From positions 1 through 17,501 of the forward strand of contig JAEZGB010000051.1 of NCBI GenBank assembly GCA_023437485.1: a DNA stretch of 17,501 nucleotides, read 5' to 3'. Of this stretch, positions 7,741 to 16,455 are shown one piece after another. Within the stretch, counting starts at the first letter, position 1. Each line of letters opens with the position of its first letter. The notes beneath the pieces were generated by a model. It made no database searches, had not been told where the DNA came from, and saw only the letters and a list, made by a program, of their open reading frames with translations. Both the position numbers and the translations under genes were made by a program. Source of the stretch: Bacteroidota bacterium. GTDB taxonomy: Bacteria > Bacteroidota > Bacteroidia > Flavobacteriales > Flavobacteriaceae.

Positions 7741-8219
7741 TTTGGATAGCGGTTTATGGGTTCAAGGGAAACTTTACGGGTATCACAATCAAACGCGGTT
7801 TTGTAAACCACCATGTACTTGATTTCAAGATCATTCAGGGGAACCGCATTGCTTTGCTGGTCATCGTCACAGGCCCGGACTTTTCCGGTGGCGGGGTCAA
7901 CACACCAGCGCGTAGCCGCAGCGGCTTTCATGACTTCGGCCAGGCGCTCGTCAGTGGGCATTACCCTCAAATAAGTGTCCTTGGCTGAAAATGACGGGAC
8001 GTTCCTGAAGTTCACAAAGTAGGTTTTGCCATCGGCTTGGGCATGGAACCCGGCCACCCGGTACAGCATTTTATCAACCTTGCCAAACATCCGCATGCCG
8101 CCGCCCATCCAGGAATCCATGTAACTGGTGGAGCTCAGTACCACATTGCGCGCAAAAAAGAAAAGCATCAGCGCGGGTATGAGCCAGAGTACGTAGGTAG
8201 AATAAAATCCCTTTTTCAT
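7737..8219 (-). CDS. Small membrane-anchored protein, partner of the downstream multi-pass gene
   Basis: Unrecognised 160-residue protein. One hydrophobic segment (about 6-24, YSTYVLWLIPALMLFFFARN) follows a Lys-Lys start, which suggests a signal anchor with the remaining 135 residues in the periplasm. That domain contains Cys106, Cys117 and Cys145, so a disulfide is possible, and no known catalytic motif. The start at 8219 is chosen because the ATG shares ATGA with the rmlB stop; the reading frame extends 20 codons further upstream into rmlB without plausible protein sequence. The end overlaps the next gene by 4 bp. The tight pairing with the DoxX/HTTM-like protein suggests a two-protein membrane complex, which is inference. 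Confidence 0.82.
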   Translation of the reverse strand: MKKGFYSTYVLWLIPALMLFFFARNVVLSSTSYMDSWMGGGMRMFGKVDKMLYRVAGFHAQADGKTYFVNFRNVPSFSAKDTYLRVMPTDERLAEVMKAAAATRWCVDPATGKVRACDDDQQSNAVPLNDLEIKYMVVYKTAFDCDTRKVSLEPINRYPK

Positions 8220-9259
8220 CTTTGGTATTGTTTGTCGTAGTATTCCGCATACTCTCCACTGGTCACGTGCGCCAGCCACTCCGGATTGGAAAGGTACCAG
8301 TCAATGGTCCTGGCAAGCCCCTGTTCAAAAGTAACCGATGGCGACCAGCCCAGTTCGCGGTTGATCTTCGAGGCATCGATCGCGTAACGCAGGTCATGTC
8401 CGGGACGGTCGGTCACATAGGTGATCAGTCGTTCCGACTCGCCTTTTTCCCGGCCAAGTTTCTGATCCATCAACTGGCACAAAAGTTTTACAAGGTCAAT
8501 GTTCTGCCACTCGTTGAATCCGCCGATATTATAGGTTTGGTGGTTTTCGCCCTTATGGTAAACAAGATCGATGGCGCGCGCGTGGTCTTCTACATAAAGC
8601 CAGTCACGGGTGTACTTGCCATCGCCATAGACCGGCAGCGGCTTGCCATTGATGATGTTATTGATGAAAAGCGGAATGAGCTTCTCCGGAAAATGATTTG
8701 GCCCGTAATTATTGGAACAGTTTGTAATCACGTAGGGAAGCCCGTAGGTTTCGCCATAAGCCCGTACAAAATGATCGGACGATGCCTTTGAGGCCGAATA
8801 AGGCGAGTTGGGAGCATACGGGGTTTCTTCGGTGAAAAGCCCTGTAGCGCCAAGGGTTCCGTACACTTCGTCGGTTGAAATGTGGTAAAATCGCTTGCCG
8901 GTAAAATCTTTCCAATCCCTTCGGCACGCATTCAAAAGATTCATGGTCCCGATAACATTGGTCCTGACAAACGCAAGCGGATCAGTTATCGAGCGATCCA
9001 CGTGTGACTCTGCGGCCAGGTGGATGACACCGTCAAACCGGTACTGCTCAAATAAAGCGTTGACGAAGGCCTCGTCGCAGATGTCGCCCTTTACAAAAGT
9101 GTAATTGGGAGCATTCTGGATATCGGCAATATTCTCAAGGTTGCCGGCGTAGGTCAAAAGGTCCAGGTTGACGATATTGTATGATGGGTACCGGTTCACA
9201 AATCGTCGCACCACATGTGATCCAATAAAACCTGCACCGCCTGTAATGAGAATGTTCAT
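8216..9259 (-). CDS. rfbB: dTDP-glucose 4,6-dehydratase (RmlB/RfbB)
   Basis: Cytoplasmic extended SDR enzyme converting dTDP-D-glucose to dTDP-4-keto-6-deoxy-D-glucose, the branch point for rhamnose and many amino-deoxy sugars. At 347 residues it has the family's normal length. It shows the NAD-binding GGAGFIGSH (7-15), LAAESHVDRS (81-90), the catalytic STDEVYG (128-134, with Asp130 and Glu131 as dehydratase acid/base), YSASK (154-158, Tyr and Lys of the SDR pair), and NNYGPNHFPEKLIPLFI (183-199). The C-terminal RPGHDLRYAID block is also standard for RmlB. It lies 4 bp after the nucleotide-sugar dehydrogenase gene and overlaps the next gene by 4 bp. RmlA, RmlC and RmlD are not in the window, so the final sugar cannot be named. 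Confidence 0.97.
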   Translation of the reverse strand: MNILITGGAGFIGSHVVRRFVNRYPSYNIVNLDLLTYAGNLENIADIQNAPNYTFVKGDICDEAFVNALFEQYRFDGVIHLAAESHVDRSITDPLAFVRTNVIGTMNLLNACRRDWKDFTGKRFYHISTDEVYGTLGATGLFTEETPYAPNSPYSASKASSDHFVRAYGETYGLPYVITNCSNNYGPNHFPEKLIPLFINNIINGKPLPVYGDGKYTRDWLYVEDHARAIDLVYHKGENHQTYNIGGFNEWQNIDLVKLLCQLMDQKLGREKGESERLITYVTDRPGHDLRYAIDASKINRELGWSPSVTFEQGLARTIDWYLSNPEWLAHVTSGEYAEYYDKQYQR

Positions 9260-9263
9260 GTTG

Positions 9264-10538
<1,275 letters not shown>

Positions 10539-10540
10539 AA

Positions 10541-11932
10541 TCAAGATCCTATTGACTGGTATACAAAGCCCATTTTGGAAAGTTTCTTACCGTCAAGCAG
10601 GTTTCGGCCGTCAAATACAAAGGCCGGTTTTTGCATGTTGTCATATATATGTTGCCAATCCAGCTCGCGGAACTCGTCCCACTCCGTGAGCACCGCTACC
10701 GCATGGGCATTGTGGCAGGCTTCATACGCGCTGTCAAATGATTCTACGCTGCGCCGGTTGGCTTGAGCTTCACGCGTTCCGAGATAATTCAGGTCTGACA
10801 GGATCTGCTCGCAGGAAACTTTGGGATCATAAACGGCAATGGTTGCCATCTCATTGATCAGGTCATCGGCCACGTAAATCGCCGCCGATTCCCGCGTGTC
10901 ATTGGTGTCCTTTTTAAAAGCCCAGCCCAGGAACGCGATTTTTTTGTCGGCAACGGTATTGTAGAGCGTGGTGACGATGTTTTTTGAAAACCGCCGTTTT
11001 TGATGGTCGTTCATGATGATCACCTGTTCCCAATAATCGGCTACTTCATTCAACCCGAATGATTTTGCGATGTAAACCAAATTGAGAATGTCCTTTTGGA
11101 AACACGATCCGCCAAATCCAACCGATGCCTTCAAAAACTTGGGACCGATGCGCGAATCCATCCCGATGGCGCGGGCCACTTCATTGACGTCGGCGCCGGT
11201 TTTTTCACAAAGTTCCGACAGCGCGTTGATTGATGACACACGCTGGGCCAGGAAGGCATTCGCAGTGAGTTTGGACAGCTCCGACGACCAGACATTGGTG
11301 GTCAAAATCCTGTCGGGGTTCACCCAATGGGCATAAACATCCACCAGTGCCTGAATGGCCTTTTGCCCTTCCGGCGTGGTATCGCCACCAATAAGTACGC
11401 GGTCCGGGTTTAATAGATCCTGGACAGCGGTACCCTCGGCAAGGAACTCGGGATTTGAAAGAATTTGGAACTGGACTCCGTTGCCGGTATTGTCCAGGAT
11501 GCTTTTAATGGCCTCGGCGGTCCTTACGGGAAGCGTGGATTTTTCCACCACGATCTTGTCATCCTTGGCCACCTTGGCAATCTGCCGCGCGCAAAGCTCA
11601 ATATGCTTGAGGTCAGCGGCCATTCCCTTGCCTGAGCCGTATGTTTTCGTCGGGGTATTTACTGAAATAAAGATAAGCTGCGCATCGTGGATGGCCTGGT
11701 CAACATCGGTAGAGAAAAACAGGTTCCTGCCGCGCGACTCGGCCACGATATCGCTCAGCCCCGGCTCATAAATGGGAATATTGTCAACATTCGGATCATT
11801 CCAGGCGGCGATGCGTTTCTCGTTCAAGTCCACCACCGTGACTTGGATATCAGGACATTTTTGCGCAATCACGGCCATTGTGGGGCCTCCCACGTACCCG
11901 GCTCCGATGCAACAAATCTTGCTAATTTTCAT
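10541..11932 (-). CDS. ugd: UDP-glucose 6-dehydrogenase, animal-type Ugd
   Basis: Oxidises UDP-glucose to UDP-glucuronic acid with two NAD+. At 463 residues it is longer than the short bacterial Ugd (about 390) and resembles the eukaryote-like branch. It has GAGYVGGPTMAVIA (10-23), VNTPTKTYGSGKGMAADLKH (91-110, the longer loop of that branch), EKSTLPVRTAE (130-140), LSNPEFLAEGTAVQDLL (158-174), and the catalytic Cys277 in GFGGSCFQKDILNLVY. The C-terminal UDP-binding domain includes WAFKKDTNDTRESAA (337-351). The gene starts 43 bp after the epimerase stop, and a Bacteroidota -7-like element precedes it, so it may be the first gene of a transcript that runs to the end of the locus. It is followed 2 bp later by the second dehydrogenase. 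Confidence 0.97.
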   Translation of the reverse strand: MKISKICCIGAGYVGGPTMAVIAQKCPDIQVTVVDLNEKRIAAWNDPNVDNIPIYEPGLSDIVAESRGRNLFFSTDVDQAIHDAQLIFISVNTPTKTYGSGKGMAADLKHIELCARQIAKVAKDDKIVVEKSTLPVRTAEAIKSILDNTGNGVQFQILSNPEFLAEGTAVQDLLNPDRVLIGGDTTPEGQKAIQALVDVYAHWVNPDRILTTNVWSSELSKLTANAFLAQRVSSINALSELCEKTGADVNEVARAIGMDSRIGPKFLKASVGFGGSCFQKDILNLVYIAKSFGLNEVADYWEQVIIMNDHQKRRFSKNIVTTLYNTVADKKIAFLGWAFKKDTNDTRESAAIYVADDLINEMATIAVYDPKVSCEQILSDLNYLGTREAQANRRSVESFDSAYEACHNAHAVAVLTEWDEFRELDWQHIYDNMQKPAFVFDGRNLLDGKKLSKMGFVYQSIGS

Positions 11933-11950
11933 CTAATTGAATTCTGGGTG

Positions 11951-11979
11951 CAAATATAGTTTTTTCCCCTTTAGGCTAA
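11951..11979 (-). promoter_or_regulatory. Putative Bacteroidota-type promoter for ugd operon
   Basis: The minus strand reads TATATTTG at 11958-11951, an exact match to the TAnnTTTG -7 element. The -33 side is weak (TTAG, 17 bases upstream, overlapping the epimerase stop codon). The ATG at 11932 follows within about 20 bases, so the leader would be very short. The call rests on motif only. Confidence 0.42.
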
Positions 11980-12950
11980 CGCAGGTTTTCCCAGTACCAT
12001 TCCACGGCCTCCTGCAAACCCTCCCGAAACGAGTAGCGCGGCTCATACCCCAACAGTTTTTTTGCCTTGTCAACACTTGCCAGCGAGTGCGGAATATCGC
12101 CTGCACGCGCGGGCCCATGAATGGGTTGCACGCCTGCAATGGCGGGATCGTGTTTGGAAAGGAACTCCTTGAGCAGGGCCACAAGGTTGTTCAGCGTATT
12201 GCGATCGCCGAAAGCGGTATTGTACACCGTGTTAACGGCCTCCGGATTTTGGGTAGTCATCGCGAGTTCGTTCATCTGGACTACATTGTCAATATAGGTA
12301 AAGTCCCGGGAATGATTCCCGTCGCCGTTGATTACGGGGCTTTCGCCTTTGATTAACTGCGATACGAATTTTGGGATAACGGCCGCATAGGCGCCGTTGG
12401 GATCCTGGCGTCGCCCAAAAACATTGAAGTAACGAAGCCCAATGCACTCAAGCCCGTAGGTTTTGGAAAAAATATCGGCGTATAGCTCATTGACATACTT
12501 GGTGATCGCGTACGGCGAAAGCGGTTTGCCAATGACATCCTCAACTTTGGGCAATTCTTTTGAGTCACCATAAGTTGACGAACTGGCCGCGTAAACAAAA
12601 CGCCTGATACCGGCCTCGCGGGCCGCAACCAGCATGTTTAAAAAACCTGAAACATTGACCTCATTACTGGTCACGGGATCATTGATGGATCGCGGAACTG
12701 AGCCCAGTGCCGCCTGGTGCAGTACAAAATCACAGCCTTCAATGGCGCGGTGACAATCTGCTGGGTTGCGAATATCACCTTCAATAAGCGTAAAGTCCGG
12801 ATTAAACTCAAAAGACGCCAAATTGTGCCGGTGCCCGGTGGCAAAATTGTCCAGGCAGCGCACCCGGTACCCTTTGTTTAAAAAATGTTCGCAAAGATTT
12901 GAACCGATGAATCCGGCGCCGCCGGTAATAAGTATGGTTTGTTGAGGCAT
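11976..12950 (-). CDS. tviC: UDP-N-acetylglucosamine 4-epimerase (TviC/WbpP-type SDR)
   Basis: Extended SDR enzyme that inverts C4 of UDP-HexNAc or UDP-HexNAcA, linking the GlcNAc and GalNAc series. Over 324 residues it shows ITGGAGFIGSN (8-18), the strongly WbpP/TviC-like HQAALGSVPRSINDPV (78-93), ASSSTYGDS (122-130, catalytic Ser), YAITK (147-151, catalytic Tyr and Lys), and RYFNVFGRRQDPNGAYAAVI (173-192), typical of this subgroup and of UDP-sugar 4-epimerases accepting N-acetylated substrates. Together with the TviB-type dehydrogenase it reproduces the core of the Vi-antigen/O6 route to UDP-GalNAcA. It is separated from wzc by 179 bp of non-coding DNA and I find no good promoter directly in front of it, so read-through from wzc is plausible. 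Confidence 0.93.
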   Translation of the reverse strand: MPQQTILITGGAGFIGSNLCEHFLNKGYRVRCLDNFATGHRHNLASFEFNPDFTLIEGDIRNPADCHRAIEGCDFVLHQAALGSVPRSINDPVTSNEVNVSGFLNMLVAAREAGIRRFVYAASSSTYGDSKELPKVEDVIGKPLSPYAITKYVNELYADIFSKTYGLECIGLRYFNVFGRRQDPNGAYAAVIPKFVSQLIKGESPVINGDGNHSRDFTYIDNVVQMNELAMTTQNPEAVNTVYNTAFGDRNTLNNLVALLKEFLSKHDPAIAGVQPIHGPARAGDIPHSLASVDKAKKLLGYEPRYSFREGLQEAVEWYWENLR

Positions 12951-12960
12951 TTTTGTTGTG

Positions 12961-13058
12961 TTGCTAGTTGTTAGTTGCCAGTTGTCAGTCGTCAGTTGTC
13001 AGTTGTCAGTCGTCAGTTGTCAGTTGTCAGTCGTCAGTTGTCAGTCGTCGGTCGTCAG
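12961..13058. repeat. 14-copy heptamer tandem repeat (TYGTCAG), with 21-bp higher-order unit
   Basis: On the plus strand the array is fourteen head-to-tail 7-mers with no spacers. The core alternates TTGTCAG and TCGTCAG. From 12982 to 13044 the order T, C, T repeats exactly three times, giving a perfect 21-bp period. The outer copies decay: TTGCTAG, TTGTTAG and TTGCCAG on the left, TCGTCGG near the right. It lies between wzc and the epimerase gene, ending 10 bp before the epimerase ATG. The pattern points to slippage/unequal crossing-over of a 21-bp unit after spread of the heptamer. There is no ORF through it. Confidence 0.95.
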
Positions 13059-13078
13059 TAAGTTGATTGCGAATTTAA

Positions 13079-13109
13079 AATCCTTCGCCCGCTAGTGCGG
13101 CTGAGGATT
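13079..13109 (-). terminator. Imperfect hairpin downstream of wzc (possible weak terminator or REP-like element)
   Basis: The outer stem AATCCT/AGGATT (6 bp) is perfect. After a 2x2 internal loop it continues as GCC-GC paired with GCGGGC (one bulge) around a 4-base loop. On the minus strand it is followed by TTTT counting the stem end, then AAATT, which is short for an intrinsic terminator. It lies about 20 bp after the wzc stop. It may end or attenuate transcription after wzc, or be a dispersed palindromic repeat. Confidence 0.5.
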
Positions 13110-13129
13110 CTAAAAATTAATTCCTTATG

Positions 13130-15610
13130 TTATTCCGATCGCCTCCCCCGACGCGAGAACTTTCGGGCGAGTTTCTGGAAAATGCCGCGTGGCTCCTCAT
13201 CTTCATGGTAGCCCTGGGCATAGGTTCCGTAACCGTAACCATAGCCGTAGCCATAGCCATAGCCGTAACCTGAACCGTATTTGGCCTTGTTTTCATATCC
13301 GTTAAAAACAATGCTTATGTTGTTGAGCTCTCCGCGCTTGTGCCGGTTGTTGAGCAAAGTGATCATGTCTTTTTTGGTGTAATTCTGACGCATGATGTAC
13401 AGTGTTACGTCGGCGTACTGGGCCAGTTCGATGGCATCGGACACAAGCCCCACCGGCGGGGTGTCCAAAATTATGTAGTCATACCTTGACCTGAGTTCTT
13501 CCATAAAGCGGTCCATCGCCTCGCCTATCAAAAGTTCCGATGGGTTTGGCGGGATGGGCCCCGACGTGATCACGTCCAAATACGGGATGTGCGTGGTCTG
13601 GATTACCTCGTCCACGGTCTTTTGCCCGATGAGATAATTCACCACGCCATTGTCATTGCGGATATTGAAATCGTCAAAAATCTTTGGCTTGCGCAAATCA
13701 AGCCCCACAATGACGCTCTTTCGCTCGCTCATGGCAAATACCGTGGCGATGTTGATGGAGCAGAAAGTTTTCCCCTCACCTGAAATTGACGAGGTGAGCA
13801 TCAGCGTTCGGGAACCAGTGGTGCTTTGCTTTTTGTAGAGGAATTGCAGCGATGACCGGATCGCGCGGAAGGACTCGGCAAGGGCCGATTTTGGCCTCTC
13901 GAATACCGAAAGGTTAGACCGGTTGTGCTTTACTACAACCACCCCGATGATGGGGATTTTGGTGAGTTTGAGAATATCATCGGTGTTGAGGATCGAATTT
14001 TCGATAAAGAAAATCCCGAACACGAACATCAACGGAATGATCAGCCCGAGAAAAAATGCCAAAATATAATTCACGCTGGTGTTGGGCCCGATAAGCCCTT
14101 TGCCGATATCCTTTGCCGGATCAATAAACTGCACGTCGGGCAGGTTGGCCGCACGAACAATCTGGGCTTCCTGCCGTTTGGCCAAAAAGGAATTGATGAC
14201 ATTGTCGGTAAGCAGGTACCGGCCCTGGATTTTTAGGTATTCCTGGCGTTCGGTAGGCAATTTGCTTATCTCGCCCTGCAGCGCTCCGGCTCGGCTGTTC
14301 ACGATGCTCAGGTCATATTCGATAGGCCCGCGGGCCGTACGCACGTTTTCCAGCAAAACGCGTTTGAGCGATTCTATCTGGTTGTCAAAATCCTTGAACC
14401 GCTGCTCGCTTTTTACCGTATAGGCAAGCTCAGCGCGTTCGGTTGAAAGATTGATGATCTTACTAACGTTTGCATTGATATTCGGATCTTCAATTCCCGC
14501 CACGGCCGGCGCGGGCAATTTTGAATAATCATTGGTTTTTTGAAGATATTCGCTAAGCGATGAAAGGTATTTGAGTTTTCTTTGCAGCATGTCGCGTTGC
14601 GAATCCAACTCAAGCAACCGGGTGGAATACTGCGAGCCGTCGCCCTCAATCTGGGTGATGTTCTTGCCACGTGAAAAATCGCGAATTTCATCTTCCGAAG
14701 CTTTGCGCTGGCGGTCCAGGTCAGCGAGGGTTTCGTCAATAAAATCAATGGTATTGGTGGCAAACTGGTTTTTGCGGTCCAACTGGGTCTTGATCAGTAC
14801 GCCCACCGTGGTATTGAGGTAATCCACCATCCGGGCCTTGTTGGTTCCCTGCAGCGACAGCATAATGATCGATGCGGCTTTGTCATTGATATCGGTCTTG
14901 ATGCCCTGGTAGCGCTGCACCACGTCGTCAAAATTCCGAAAACGGATCATGTACTCCTGCCCGGCAACGGCATCGGCGCTTTGGTTCAGGTCCAACCGCA
15001 TGTTCAAAAACGGAAGTTCCACATCCTGGCCAAATCGGTATTTGCGGATGAATTCCCCCGGGGCCACTGCGGTCCGGCTTCGGCTTCCATTGTTATAATG
15101 AATGAGCTGCACACTGGGCGCATCAAAAGCCAGGGTCATTTCATACTCGCGGCCGTTGATCACCCTGACCCTGATAATTTTGTCGAGTACCTGTCCTTTG
15201 GATTTGTCGGGCGAAACATAAAACGGGATCTCGCCGTAAACATCGCGCACATAGTATTCGTCCTGCCGCAGGTAATCTATAAAAAAGTTGAGCGAATCCA
15301 CCACCTTCTCATTGTGTGACCGTGACCGGATAGTGGAGGCGATGTTCTGGACCTGGTCAGATGTTCCGCCCCAGTTAAAAACCAGGCTGGTAGTGGAGGT
15401 GAAAAACGGGTTGTTCTCTTCCTTGACGGCGATGGTGGTTTCCATCGCATAAATTTTTTCCTTGCGTACGTTGACCTGGTGCGCGATGACAAACGCAAAG
15501 ATCAGGCTGGCCAGAAACCACTTCCAATAGCTGGCCGTCTTGATCAGGAAACCCTTGAAATCAAAGTTGTTGTGGGATTCCAAAAAACCGAAGTCTTTGT
15601 TGTCGAGCAT
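13130..15610 (-). CDS. wzc: Wzc-type polysaccharide co-polymerase and tyrosine autokinase
   Basis: Inner-membrane protein that regulates chain length and export with Wza, through cycles of tyrosine autophosphorylation. In its 826 residues: a first membrane segment at about 31-45; a large periplasmic region with a helical coiled-coil-like stretch (about 290-480); a second membrane segment at about 512-537; then a BY-kinase domain. The kinase domain has Walker A SSISGEGKT (607-615), Walker A' VIVGLDLRKPK (633-643) and Walker B IILDTPPVG (713-721). The C-terminal tyrosine cluster is extreme: ten Tyr between 778 and 801, seven of them in strict Tyr-Gly alternation (782-795). A basic tail, FQKLARKFSRRGRR, follows the cluster, whereas many Wzc proteins end near their Tyr cluster. 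The gene starts 3 bp after the wza stop. A cognate Wzb phosphatase is not in the window. Confidence 0.97.
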   Translation of the reverse strand: MLDNKDFGFLESHNNFDFKGFLIKTASYWKWFLASLIFAFVIAHQVNVRKEKIYAMETTIAVKEENNPFFTSTTSLVFNWGGTSDQVQNIASTIRSRSHNEKVVDSLNFFIDYLRQDEYYVRDVYGEIPFYVSPDKSKGQVLDKIIRVRVINGREYEMTLAFDAPSVQLIHYNNGSRSRTAVAPGEFIRKYRFGQDVELPFLNMRLDLNQSADAVAGQEYMIRFRNFDDVVQRYQGIKTDINDKAASIIMLSLQGTNKARMVDYLNTTVGVLIKTQLDRKNQFATNTIDFIDETLADLDRQRKASEDEIRDFSRGKNITQIEGDGSQYSTRLLELDSQRDMLQRKLKYLSSLSEYLQKTNDYSKLPAPAVAGIEDPNINANVSKIINLSTERAELAYTVKSEQRFKDFDNQIESLKRVLLENVRTARGPIEYDLSIVNSRAGALQGEISKLPTERQEYLKIQGRYLLTDNVINSFLAKRQEAQIVRAANLPDVQFIDPAKDIGKGLIGPNTSVNYILAFFLGLIIPLMFVFGIFFIENSILNTDDILKLTKIPIIGVVVVKHNRSNLSVFERPKSALAESFRAIRSSLQFLYKKQSTTGSRTLMLTSSISGEGKTFCSINIATVFAMSERKSVIVGLDLRKPKIFDDFNIRNDNGVVNYLIGQKTVDEVIQTTHIPYLDVITSGPIPPNPSELLIGEAMDRFMEELRSRYDYIILDTPPVGLVSDAIELAQYADVTLYIMRQNYTKKDMITLLNNRHKRGELNNISIVFNGYENKAKYGSGYGYGYGYGYGYGYGTYAQGYHEDEEPRGIFQKLARKFSRRGRRSE
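13226..13267 (-). repeat. Hexanucleotide repeat encoding (Tyr-Gly)7 in wzc
   Basis: Seven consecutive 6-bp units code for Tyr-Gly in the kinase tail. Synonymous variation (TAC/TAT, GGT/GGC/GGA) breaks perfect identity, so the peptide repeat is more regular than the DNA. Loss or gain of units stays in frame. Confidence 0.9.
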
Positions 15611-15613
15611 AGG

Positions 15614-16402
15614 TTATCGCGTAAATAGGAGCGCCGTGGTTGTGATGAGTGTCAGAACTGAGATGATTGTGGTAAATGACTGGACGCCCGTTGTGCCGGT
15701 TCCCCAGGTTTTTTGCGGAAGCGGCTTTACATAAACGTAGTCATTGGGTTGCAAATAAAAATAAGGCGATTCGATGGCCCTGACATCGGTCAGGTCAATG
15801 TGATGGATTTCCGTTCCTTGCGGATATTGCCGGATCAGCGCCACCCTTTTGCGGTCGCCGGTAATGGTGATATCGCCCGCATTGGCCACGGCCTCAAGCA
15901 TATTGACCTTTTCCTGCATGAGGATTTTTGAACCGGGCTGGCCGACCTCGCCATTGATCGTATATCGAAACCCCGCAAGTTTGACCGTCACAAAAATCTG
16001 CGCCTGTTCAGTGAATTCGCGTTCAAGTAGCAATTGCTCAACTCTTTGGCGAACCTCATCCAGGGTATATCCCAGGACATTAACCTCGCCAAGGACGGGA
16101 AGCCTGATATTGCCGTGATCGTCAACCGTATAGCCGTTAAAATAAAGCGATTCATCGGTTTGGTTGCTTTGCCTGGCGTTCACCGAATTGAAAATCTCAA
16201 CCAACTCGGGTTTAATGGCGCGTATGGTGACGTTGATGATGTCATTGGTTTGGAGCCGATAGGGTTTTGAAGCAACTTCGCTAACGGCATGAGCGGCAAC
16301 GGCACCGTCCTTTTGCTGCAAATAAGCCAGGTCCCGCACGGGAACGCACGAGGTAATTAAAATCCCTGAAATCAGCAGGAACAGGGCAGCAATTTTGTTC
16401 AT
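15614..16402 (-). CDS. wza: Wza-type polysaccharide export lipoprotein (Poly_export/SLBB)
   Basis: Periplasmic/outer-membrane channel component for polysaccharide export. In its 262 residues: a lipoprotein signal MNKIAALFLLISGILITSC with the lipobox Cys at 19; a Poly_export domain from about 47 (YRLQTNDIINVTIRAIKPEL) through the GYTVDDHGNIRLPVLGEV block (90-107); then an SLBB-like domain at about 144-205 (FRYTINGEVGQPGSKILMQE). A hydrophobic C-terminal segment, about 243-260, is followed by Thr-Arg. This size is usual for Bacteroidota forms and shorter than E. coli Wza (379), which has extra domains. The start at 16402 gives the intact signal peptide; a TTG seven codons upstream would spoil it and falls on the -7 promoter element. 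wzc follows after 3 bp, consistent with their joint role. Confidence 0.95.
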   Translation of the reverse strand: MNKIAALFLLISGILITSCVPVRDLAYLQQKDGAVAAHAVSEVASKPYRLQTNDIINVTIRAIKPELVEIFNSVNARQSNQTDESLYFNGYTVDDHGNIRLPVLGEVNVLGYTLDEVRQRVEQLLLEREFTEQAQIFVTVKLAGFRYTINGEVGQPGSKILMQEKVNMLEAVANAGDITITGDRKRVALIRQYPQGTEIHHIDLTDVRAIESPYFYLQPNDYVYVKPLPQKTWGTGTTGVQSFTTIISVLTLITTTALLFTR

Positions 16403-16420
16403 GAAACGGTATTTAGCAAA

Positions 16421-16450
16421 CAAAGATAACTTTTCATTTAGAAAATCAAA
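16421..16450 (-). promoter_or_regulatory. Putative Bacteroidota-type promoter for wza-wzc
   Basis: The minus strand has TTTG at 16450-16447, an 18-base spacer, then TATCTTTG at 16428-16421, close to the Bacteroidota TTTG/TAnnTTTG consensus. It lies in the 53-bp gap between the recR stop and the wza ATG, implying a leader of roughly 10-15 bases. This is the best candidate for the main promoter of the locus. Confidence 0.6.
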
Positions 16451-16455
16451 ACGGG

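Noticed and set aside
8222..8791. Plus-strand open frame of about 189 codons opposite rmlB
   Set aside because: Antisense shadow of a firmly identified dehydratase gene.
12961..13058. CRISPR array
   Set aside because: The units are 7 bp, directly abutting, with no unique spacers and no cas genes; it is a simple tandem repeat.
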